Origin: Gammaproteobacteria bacterium
GTDB lineage: Bacteria > Pseudomonadota > Gammaproteobacteria > Steroidobacterales > Steroidobacteraceae
Assembly: GCA_030830595.1 (NCBI GenBank)
Contig: JAURMS010000014.1
Location: 1-5,089, forward strand
Length of the DNA: 5,089 bases
Direction: 5' to 3'
A program made the position numbers and the translations under genes. Below are positions 1-5,089 of the stretch, piece by piece (positions within the stretch are counted from its first letter, which is position 1; the number at the start of each line of letters is the position of its first letter). The notes beneath the pieces were generated by a model. It did no database searches, was not told the origin of the DNA, and worked only from the letters and a program-made list of their open reading frames with translations.

Positions 1-132
1 GGCAAGCTGACGCTCGCCGAGGCCAAGGACGGCGGGATGCGCAAGATCGTGCGAGGCTTCGATAAAATCGACGCCGACGGCGACGGCTCCATCACGCTGG
101 AGCAGATCGAGGCGAAGATGAAATCCAAATAG
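1..132 (+). CDS. EF-hand domain protein, C-terminal fragment
   Basis: Only the last 43 codons and the TAG stop (130-132) are in the window; the start lies to the left. The fragment opens in the second half of one EF-hand loop (GKLTLAE, with Glu7 at loop position 12). After a short helix (FDKI) comes a complete second loop, DADGDGSITLEQ (residues 24-35). Asp24, Asp26 and Asp28 sit at positions 1, 3 and 5, Gly29 at 6 and Ile31 at 8. Two closely paired hands of this kind are typical of small bacterial EF-hand proteins, which bind Ca2+ and are often exported. Export cannot be judged here because the N-terminus is missing. Position 12 of the last hand is Gln, not the usual bidentate Glu, so its calcium affinity may be lower. 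The C-terminus is short and Lys-rich (KMKSK). The gene is convergent with the 5-oxoprolinase gene and is not part of its operon. The family call is firm; the specific role is unknown. Confidence 0.85.
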   Translation, partial: GKLTLAEAKDGGMRKIVRGFDKIDADGDGSITLEQIEAKMKSK

Positions 133-261
133 GGTCAGGAGTTAGCCGAGAAGCCGCTGGATATCTATCCGGTTGATCGGCGTCTCTCCAATGCCCTTTG
201 GCATGGCGATGTGCCCCATGTACAGGCAGCGTGCGGGCGGGTTGCCTTGTGCAGGGCTACT
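133..261. other. Convergent intergenic region with short inverted repeats
   Basis: This gap of 129 bp separates the ends of the EF-hand gene (plus) and the 5-oxoprolinase gene (minus). I see no gene in it. Small inverted repeats are visible. GGAT-atct-ATCC at 159-170 can be extended outward to 156-173 if two G-U pairs are allowed. ATGCC-cttt-GGCAT lies at 191-204. A third repeat runs across the oxoprolinase stop and is listed separately. None is followed by a run of T on either strand, so none looks like a standard intrinsic terminator. Termination here may be Rho-dependent or rely on these weak hairpins; the sequence does not decide. Confidence 0.5.
191..204. repeat. Small inverted repeat between convergent genes
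   Basis: ATGCC (191-195) and GGCAT (200-204) are perfect complements around a CTTT loop. The symmetric hairpin could form in transcripts from either side, 58 bases past the EF-hand stop. No U-tract follows, so any role in termination or 3'-end protection is only a possibility. A 5-bp stem can also occur by chance. Confidence 0.3.
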
Positions 262-271
262 CTACCCTGCA
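250..271 (-). repeat. 7-bp hairpin spanning the 5-oxoprolinase stop codon
   Basis: TGCAGGG (250-256) and CCCTGCA (265-271) are perfect complements around an 8-base loop. In the minus-strand mRNA the first arm encodes the last two residues (Ala-Gly), the UAG stop (264-262) is the first triplet of the loop, and the second arm is untranslated. No U-run follows the hairpin, so it is not a classical terminator. It could mark or stabilise the 3' end of this mRNA, or be chance in GC-rich DNA. Confidence 0.4.
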
Positions 272-3200
272 GGAGGATAGCCGAAGCCCCCACCTCCCGG
301 CGTCGCGATCTCCAGCGCATCGCCCGCTGCGGCCTGAAAACGCGCGCAGGCGCCCAGTATCACCACCTCACCGTCCGACCTGATCCAGCGATTCATGCCC
401 GGGGCTGCCGCCTCACCGCCTTGAAGCCCATGCGGTGAGGTGCTCCGGCGCCCGCAGAGCAGCGAGACCTCGACGTCCTCCAGGAAGCGCAGGCGCCGCA
501 CGGCACCGTCTCCGCCCCGCCAGCGACCCGCTCCACCGGAGCCCTGGCGGACGGCAAAGCGCTCCACCCGAACCGGGAAGCGCCATTCCAGGATTTCGGG
601 GTCGGTCATGCGCGAGTTGGTCATGTGAGTCTGCACGGCCGAGGCGCCATGGAAGCCCGGGCCCGCGCCGGAGCCGCCGCAGATCGTCTCGTAGTACTGG
701 AAGTGCGCGTTGCCGAAGGTCAGGTTGTTCATGGTGCCTTGGGAAGCGGCCAGGGCACCTGCCGCCCCGAGCAGGGCATCGGTGATCACCTGGCTGGTTT
801 CCACGTTGCCGGCCACCGTCGCGGCAGGCCAGGTGGGCGCCAGCAGGGAGGGGGACGGAATGACCAGTTCCACCGGCAACAGGCAGCCGTCGTTCAGTGG
901 AATGTCCTCGTCCACCAGGCAGCGCAGGACGTAAAGCACCGCGGCGCGGGTGACGGCAGATGGTGCATTGAAGTTGTTCCGGGCCTGCGCGCTGGAGCCG
1001 GTGAAATCCACTACCAGGCGTTGCCTCTCGCGGTTCACCCGCAGCCCAACCGAGATGACTTCGCCGCCGTCCATCTCGCAGCGGAACTGTCCATCGGGCA
1101 AGCGGGCGAGCAGCCGGCGGACCACCTCGGCGGCGCGTGCCTGCACGTGGCTCATGTAGCTCGTGACCTGATCGATGCCCACCTCGCTGGCCAGCTCTGC
1201 GAGCGCATCCTGTCCACGCCGACAGGCGGCCACCTGGGCGCGCAGGTCGAACACGTTCTGGTCGGGATTGCGGGCGGGCAGCGGGGTGGAGGTCAGTCGC
1301 TCACGCAGTCCGGCCTCATCGAAACGGCTGGCATCGACCAGCCGGAAGGCATCCATCAGCACGCCCTCGTGCTCGATGTGCGTGGAGTCCGCCGGCATGG
1401 AGCCGGGCGTGCTGCCGCCCACATCCGCATGGTGACCGCGGGCGGCGACAAAGAAATCAGGCGGCCCCTCCGGCCTCAGGTGCACCGGCGCGATGACGGT
1501 CAGGTCGGGCAGGTGGGTGCCACCGTGGAAGGGATCATTCAAGAGGTACATGTCGCCACGATTTGGGCGGGGATGCAGTTGCAGCACCCGGTGCACAGCA
1601 GTGGACATCGAGCCGAGGTGCACGGGCATGTGCGGGGCGTTAGCCACCAGTGCGCCGCTGGCATCGAAGAGGGCACAGGAGAAGTCCAGCCGCTCGCGAA
1701 TGTTGATCGATCGCGCGGTGCGCTCGAGCGTCGAGCCCATGGACTCGGCGATGGACATGAAGCGGTTGTTGAACAGTTCAAGCAGGACGGGATCAGCTTG
1801 CACGCCGTGTCCCGCCTTTCTGGTCTCAGCCAAGGCCTGCCGCTGGAGGGCCAGGTGTCCACCCGCTTCCACGGCGCCTGACCAGCCCGGTTCGATCACC
1901 ACCGTCGAATGGGGTCCCACCACCAGTGCCGGGCCATCGATAGTCGTACCGGACTGCAGGCTGTTCCAGTCGAAGACGGTGGCTTCCTGCCAGTGCCCAC
2001 CTGCAAACAGTCGACTCGAGGTTGCCTGCATTTTTTCGGGGCCGCCGACTGCGTCGCTCGTCTCGCCCAGGTCGCCGTAACTTGTCATGGCGACGACCTC
2101 GGCCTGCAGGGTCTCGACGACCACGGGGCTGTCCGGCGCCAGGTAGCCGAACTCCTTGCGGTGTGCGGATTCGAAGGCTTCCAGAGGGTCGCTGCCCGGC
2201 ACGCGCTCAACCTCGATGGCGCTGTCCGTGCCGCGGTATTTCAGGAATAACCTCCTGGTGCAGGCCGGATGTGTTGCCCCCGGCTGCTGCTCGAGCAACT
2301 CCTCGGTGGCGGCCGCTGCGAGTGCCTCGAGAGCGCTGTCCAGAGCGGGCAGCGAGTCGGGAGTCAGCTCTACTTCTACTGAGTGCTGGCGCGCGACCCG
2401 CAGCGCTGCCATGCCGATGCCCACTGCCGACAGCAGGCTGCCCAGGCGATGAAGGTAGATGGAGCGCATCCCCAGCGCATCGGCCACCCGGCAGGCCAGC
2501 TGACCGCCCGCACCGCCGAAGCAGGCGAGTGTGTACTCGCGCACGTCGTGCCCACGTTCCACCGAGACACGCTTGATGGCGCGCGCCATGTTGTCGGTGG
2601 CGATGGCCAGGAAACCCTCGGCCAGGGCCTCGGGCGAGACGCCGGCCTGGCTGGCCCAGGGTTTGAGGAGGGCGAGCGAGGCCTCCGGATCGAGGCGCGC
2701 ATCGCCGCCTGGCCCGAAGACGGCGGGCAGGCACTCCGGGCTCAGCCGTCCGGTCACCAGATTGGCATCGGTCACCGTGAGTGGGCCGCCCCGCCCGTAG
2801 CACGCCGGGCCGGGGTAGGCGCCGGCCGACTCCGGCCCCACCCGCATCCGCAGCCCGTCGTGGCGCAGGATCGAACCCCCGCCAGCGGCCACGGTATGCA
2901 CTCGCATCATGGGCGTGCGAAGCCGCATGCCCGCAACGCTGCCATCGAGGGTGCGCTCCAGCTCACCGTCGTAATGGGTCACGTCGGTCGAGGTGCCGCC
3001 CATGTCGAAGCCGATCAGCCTGCGCCGGCCAGAGGGGGCGGCCGTGCCGACCATGCCCACCACGCCGCCGGCGGGTCCGGAGAGCACTGCGTCCTTCCCG
3101 CGGAAATGGCCGGCGCGCGCCAGGCCGCCGGAGGACTGCATGAACAACGCCGCGCCCGCCCGCAACCCCGGCCCCAGTGCCTCGGCGAGCGAGGCCAGAT

Positions 3201-3861
3201 AGCGGTCCAGCACCGGTGAGAGATAGGCGTCTGCCAGGGTGGTCTCGCCGCGGGGCACGAACTTGATCAGCGGCGAACAGCCATGGCTGGTGATGACTTG
3301 CGTGAAGCCTGCCTCGCGGGCGAGTTCCGCGAGGCGCTGCTCGTGGCGCGGGTTGAGGTAGGCGTGCATCAGGGTGATGGCCACCGACTCCAGTCCGCGC
3401 TGCCGGGCCGCCCTGAGCCCTTCGAGCGAAGTCTGCTCGTCGAGTGGCTCGATCTCGCTGCCGTCGGCGCCCAGTCGACCGCTCACCTCCAGGACGTCCT
3501 CATGAAGGGGTTCCGGGCGCTCGATATTCAAATCGAACAGTCGAGGTCGGGCCTGGTGCCCGATGCGCAGCGCGTCTGCAAAGCCGTGATTGCAGACCCA
3601 AAGGCTGCGCGCCCCCTTGCGCTCCAAGAGGGCGTTGGTCGCCACCGTGGTGCCTATCCGCAGGTCGGCGATGGCCCCCGCAGGGATCGCTTCTCCTGCT
3701 GCCAGTCCCAGCAGGTCGCGAATCGCATGCACCGTGGCATCGGGATAGCTGCCGGGCAGTTCCGATAGCCATTTGCGGGCGTGCAGGCGACCGGCCGGGT
3801 CCCGTGCGACCACGTCGGTGAAGGTGCCCCCTCGATCGACCCAGATCTCCCAGCCCTTCAC
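262..3861 (-). CDS. oplAH: 5-oxoprolinase (ATP-hydrolysing), fused HyuA-HyuB single chain
   Basis: Intact, 1199 aa. The family opens 5-oxo-L-proline with ATP to give L-glutamate, ADP and phosphate in the cytoplasm. The HyuA-like, ATP-binding half covers about residues 5-670: VDRGGTFTD (8-16), IGTTVATNALLERKG (69-83), SGPAGGVVG (261-269), DMGGTSTDV (286-294), HTVAAGGGSI (322-331) and ACFGGAGGQLAC (446-457). A short linker leads to the HyuB half, about 688-1195: SIAESMGSTLERTA (703-716), ERLDFSCALFD (723-733), NDPFHGGTHLPDLT (775-788), RGHHADVGG (808-816), HMTNSRMTDPEI (1079-1090) and a glycine-rich end, TPGGGGFG (1187-1194). Asp726, His783, Asp786 and His810/His811 are candidate metal ligands by recalled analogy with HyuB-type subunits. 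Eukaryotic OPLAH is about 90 residues longer, partly through a C-terminal tail absent here. Start: GTG at 3861-3859 is the only ATG/GTG/TTG between the upstream in-frame stop (3924-3922) and the first motif. Oddity: Leu455 replaces the usual His. The family is near certain; another lactam or hydantoin substrate remains possible. Confidence 0.9.
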   Translation of the reverse strand: MKGWEIWVDRGGTFTDVVARDPAGRLHARKWLSELPGSYPDATVHAIRDLLGLAAGEAIPAGAIADLRIGTTVATNALLERKGARSLWVCNHGFADALRIGHQARPRLFDLNIERPEPLHEDVLEVSGRLGADGSEIEPLDEQTSLEGLRAARQRGLESVAITLMHAYLNPRHEQRLAELAREAGFTQVITSHGCSPLIKFVPRGETTLADAYLSPVLDRYLASLAEALGPGLRAGAALFMQSSGGLARAGHFRGKDAVLSGPAGGVVGMVGTAAPSGRRRLIGFDMGGTSTDVTHYDGELERTLDGSVAGMRLRTPMMRVHTVAAGGGSILRHDGLRMRVGPESAGAYPGPACYGRGGPLTVTDANLVTGRLSPECLPAVFGPGGDARLDPEASLALLKPWASQAGVSPEALAEGFLAIATDNMARAIKRVSVERGHDVREYTLACFGGAGGQLACRVADALGMRSIYLHRLGSLLSAVGIGMAALRVARQHSVEVELTPDSLPALDSALEALAAAATEELLEQQPGATHPACTRRLFLKYRGTDSAIEVERVPGSDPLEAFESAHRKEFGYLAPDSPVVVETLQAEVVAMTSYGDLGETSDAVGGPEKMQATSSRLFAGGHWQEATVFDWNSLQSGTTIDGPALVVGPHSTVVIEPGWSGAVEAGGHLALQRQALAETRKAGHGVQADPVLLELFNNRFMSIAESMGSTLERTARSINIRERLDFSCALFDASGALVANAPHMPVHLGSMSTAVHRVLQLHPRPNRGDMYLLNDPFHGGTHLPDLTVIAPVHLRPEGPPDFFVAARGHHADVGGSTPGSMPADSTHIEHEGVLMDAFRLVDASRFDEAGLRERLTSTPLPARNPDQNVFDLRAQVAACRRGQDALAELASEVGIDQVTSYMSHVQARAAEVVRRLLARLPDGQFRCEMDGGEVISVGLRVNRERQRLVVDFTGSSAQARNNFNAPSAVTRAAVLYVLRCLVDEDIPLNDGCLLPVELVIPSPSLLAPTWPAATVAGNVETSQVITDALLGAAGALAASQGTMNNLTFGNAHFQYYETICGGSGAGPGFHGASAVQTHMTNSRMTDPEILEWRFPVRVERFAVRQGSGGAGRWRGGDGAVRRLRFLEDVEVSLLCGRRSTSPHGLQGGEAAAPGMNRWIRSDGEVVILGACARFQAAAGDALEIATPGGGGFGYPPAG

Positions 3862-3866
3862 CCAGC

Positions 3867-3876
3867 CCTCTCCCCT
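3867..3876 (-). promoter_or_regulatory. Ribosome-binding site of the 5-oxoprolinase gene
   Basis: Read on the minus strand this is AGGGGAGAGG. It offers GGAG 8 bases, or GAGG 5 bases, before the GTG start at 3861. Both spacings are good for a Shine-Dalgarno sequence. Together with the lack of any other start codon upstream in frame, this fixes the GTG as the start. Confidence 0.75.
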
Positions 3877-3903
3877 GCGTCCAGGCGCTAAAACCCGCCT
3901 CGA

Positions 3904-3909
3904 AGTATA
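3904..3909 (-). promoter_or_regulatory. Likely -10 box for the 5-oxoprolinase gene
   Basis: The minus strand reads TATACT, one mismatch from TATAAT, in an otherwise GC-rich gap. Transcription would start near 3897 and leave a leader of about 36 bases that includes the ribosome-binding site. I find no good TTGACA-like -35 box at 16-18 bp upstream and no TG extension. The promoter would therefore be weak or need an activator. The call rests on one hexamer and its position. Confidence 0.4.
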
Positions 3910-3915
3910 GGCCGA

Positions 3916-3927
3916 GCCTGTTCAGGC
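3916..3927. promoter_or_regulatory. Palindrome in divergent promoter region, possible operator
   Basis: GCCTG-TT-CAGGC is a perfect 5+5 inverted repeat with a 2-base centre. It lies 6 bp upstream of the minus-strand -10 box, between the -10 and -35 positions of the 5-oxoprolinase promoter, and 62 bp before the ppiD start. That is a reasonable site for a dimeric regulator acting on one or both genes. The symmetry is visible; binding is inference. No regulator gene lies in the window, and short palindromes are common in GC-rich DNA. Confidence 0.3.
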
Positions 3928-3957
3928 GACCCTGCCGTGGTAACCTTTGCGCCTCCC

Positions 3958-3971
3958 GGCCGCCGACGGCC
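3958..3971 (+). repeat. GC-rich hairpin in the ppiD leader
   Basis: GGCCG (3958-3962) and CGGCC (3967-3971) pair around a CCGA loop, ending 18 bases before the ppiD ATG. The following bases, CTGTCTTTC, are only mildly T-rich. It could form in the ppiD 5' leader and affect initiation. It is a weak candidate for attenuation because the stem has only 5 bp and there is no proper U-tract. Confidence 0.3.
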
Positions 3972-3989
3972 CTGTCTTTCGGAACTCGC

Positions 3990-5089
3990 ATGCTGCAAGC
4001 CATACACGACAACCTCAAGGGCGTTTTTGCCATGATCATCCTCGGCGTGCTCGCCGTGGTGTTCGTGTTCTGGGGCGTGGAATTCGTCAGCGTGGGTGGG
4101 GTGACCTCCACCCAGGGCATTGCGGTCAACGGCGAGGACGTCGACGTTGAGCCCGTGCGGAGGGAATATCAGGAGCAGGTGGCTCGTTACCAGTCTGCCT
4201 TTCCGGGCCAGGACCTGCCGGAGGAGATCCTGACGGACCTGCGAGAGGAATCCCTGCGGCGGGCCGTCACGCGCGAACTGGTGCGTCAGCGCACCAGCGA
4301 TCTTAGGCTGCGTGCGTCCGCCGCCGAGGTGCTGGAGTCCATCCGGTCCATTCCCGCTTTCCAGGTGGCCGGACAATTTTCCCGCGATGCCTACTTCGCT
4401 GCCCTGTCTTCCGCCAACCTCAAGGCGGCCGCCTTCGAGGCCGAGCAGCGCGAGGCGCTGGCGGCGCAGCATCTTGAGCGTGGGGTGGCGGGGTCGGCCT
4501 TCGTCCTGCCCTCGGAACTTGAACGGCGGGTTGCACTGCTGCAGGAACAGCGCGAAGTGGCCTGGGTGGTGCTGGCCCGCGGCAGTTTCCGGCCGGCGCC
4601 GGGGCAGGTGGATGAGGCGGCCCTGATGGCGTGGTACGAGGACAATCGGGAGCGCTACCGCACCGAGGAACAGGTGGATATCAGCTTCGTCGAGCTGTCG
4701 CTCGATGCGCTCTCGGCAGCCGCCGAGGTGGATGAGGCCGCGCTGCGGGGGTACTACGAAGAGAACCTGGAGCGCTTCGTGTCTGCTGAGCGGCGCCGAG
4801 TCAGCCATATCCTGATCGCGGCGGGCGAGGGCGCCCGGGAAGCCGCTCAGAAGGCCTACGAGCGAGCGACCGCAGGCGAGGATTTTGGGGCGCTCGCGCG
4901 GGAGTTGTCCGCTGATCCGGGTTCCGCAAGCGCGGGCGGCGACCTGGGCTGGCAAGACCAGGCGACCTTCGTGGGGCCCTTCGGTGACGCGGCCTGGGCG
5001 CAGGCGCCGGACGTGGTCGGTGAGCCCGTGGAAACCGAGTTCGGCTGGCACGTGATCAAGGTGCTGGAGGTCGAACCGGGTGAGACCAA
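3990..5089 (+). CDS. ppiD: PpiD-type periplasmic folding chaperone / parvulin, N-terminal part
   Basis: First 366 codons plus two bases; the 3' end is beyond the window. PpiD is anchored in the inner membrane, faces the periplasm, and helps proteins leaving the Sec translocon to fold. After a short N-terminal stretch (MLQAIHDNLKG) one hydrophobic segment spans about residues 12-30, fitting an N-in, C-out anchor. A SurA-like chaperone region follows (IAVNGEDV near 45-52, then long charged helices to about 250). A parvulin domain spans about 270-362: VSHIL (271-275), DPGSA (309-313), GGDLGW (316-321), PF (330-331) and FGWHVIK (351-357). His273 and His354 match the conserved parvulin histidines; Phe327 aligns with Met130 of Pin1. 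E. coli PpiD is about 620 residues, so roughly 40% is missing. ATG at 3990 is the first ATG/GTG/TTG in frame in the gap and precedes the anchor directly. The ribosome-binding site is weak (GGAA at 3981-3984). The gene is divergent from the 5-oxoprolinase gene. Confidence 0.88.
   Translation, partial: MLQAIHDNLKGVFAMIILGVLAVVFVFWGVEFVSVGGVTSTQGIAVNGEDVDVEPVRREYQEQVARYQSAFPGQDLPEEILTDLREESLRRAVTRELVRQRTSDLRLRASAAEVLESIRSIPAFQVAGQFSRDAYFAALSSANLKAAAFEAEQREALAAQHLERGVAGSAFVLPSELERRVALLQEQREVAWVVLARGSFRPAPGQVDEAALMAWYEDNRERYRTEEQVDISFVELSLDALSAAAEVDEAALRGYYEENLERFVSAERRRVSHILIAAGEGAREAAQKAYERATAGEDFGALARELSADPGSASAGGDLGWQDQATFVGPFGDAAWAQAPDVVGEPVETEFGWHVIKVLEVEPGET

Noticed and set aside
625..1881. 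Open frame of 418 codons on the plus strand
   Set aside because: It lies wholly antisense to the oxoprolinase gene. Its translation shows no known motif and is rich in Gly, Ala, Arg, His and Gln, as expected from the complement of a high-GC gene. Long stop-free antisense frames are common in such DNA.
2383..3219. Open frame of 278 codons on the plus strand
   Set aside because: Antisense to the HyuA half of the oxoprolinase, low-complexity Gly/Ala/Arg/His composition, no domain recognisable; a shadow of the real gene.
3283..3768. Open frame of 161 codons on the plus strand
   Set aside because: Antisense to the conserved N-terminal oxoprolinase motifs, with no recognisable domain and no promoter or ribosome-binding site that I can see.
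3921..3946. Sigma-70 promoter for ppiD (TTCAGG with TAACCT)
   Set aside because: The spacing is only 14 bp and both hexamers are poor. I also see no sigma-E-like GAACTT box with a matching -10, so I do not assign a ppiD promoter.
3958..3980. Intrinsic terminator before ppiD
   Set aside because: The stem has only 5 bp and is followed by CTGTCTTTC rather than a U-run, and no gene reads into it from the left on this strand.
3500..4129. Minus-strand frame of 209 codons overlapping the start of the oxoprolinase gene
   Set aside because: It crosses the intergenic gap and the ppiD start and runs out of frame over conserved oxoprolinase codons; no protein family is recognisable.
3888..5051. Open frame of 387 codons on the minus strand
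   Set aside because: It covers ppiD in antisense. The plus-strand reading gives a clear membrane anchor and parvulin motifs, so the minus-strand frame is a shadow.
1..5089. A new defence, mobile or multi-gene system
   Set aside because: The window is filled by three genes of known families in convergent and divergent order. There are no transposase, integrase, direct-repeat or CRISPR-like signals and no unexplained coding stretch.

Overview
The window is high-GC DNA with strongly GC-biased third codon positions, and it reads as ordinary bacterial chromosome. The partial gene at the right end is a PpiD-type periplasmic chaperone whose N-terminus (MLQAIHDN, then one membrane segment) resembles gammaproteobacterial PpiD. 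A high-GC gammaproteobacterium, perhaps near Xanthomonadales or Chromatiales, is the best guess, but this is inference from a single protein.

Layout: (1) 1-132, plus strand, the last 43 codons of a small EF-hand calcium-binding protein. (2) 133-261, a convergent gap with several short inverted repeats but no convincing intrinsic terminator. (3) 262-3861, minus strand, one very large intact gene for a single-chain 5-oxoprolinase (OPLAH type, a HyuA domain fused to a HyuB domain, 1199 aa). It starts at GTG with a good ribosome-binding site. (4) 3862-3989, a 128-bp divergent intergenic region. It holds a good -10 box for the minus-strand gene, a GCCTG-TT-CAGGC palindrome next to that box, and a GC-rich hairpin just before the plus-strand gene. 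(5) 3990-5089, plus strand, the first 366 codons of ppiD, running off the window.

The three genes do not form an operon: the oxoprolinase gene is convergent with the EF-hand gene and divergent from ppiD. The oxoprolinase would return 5-oxoproline (pyroglutamate) to glutamate in the cytoplasm. PpiD would help newly exported proteins fold at the periplasmic face of the inner membrane. I see no metabolic link between them.

I found no mobile element, CRISPR array, tRNA, rRNA or sign of a new multi-gene system. The points most worth a second look are a Leu in place of the usual His in a conserved glycine-rich motif of the oxoprolinase, the possible operator in the divergent promoter region, a hairpin that puts the oxoprolinase stop codon in its loop, and the absence of the common lon-hup neighbourhood next to ppiD.
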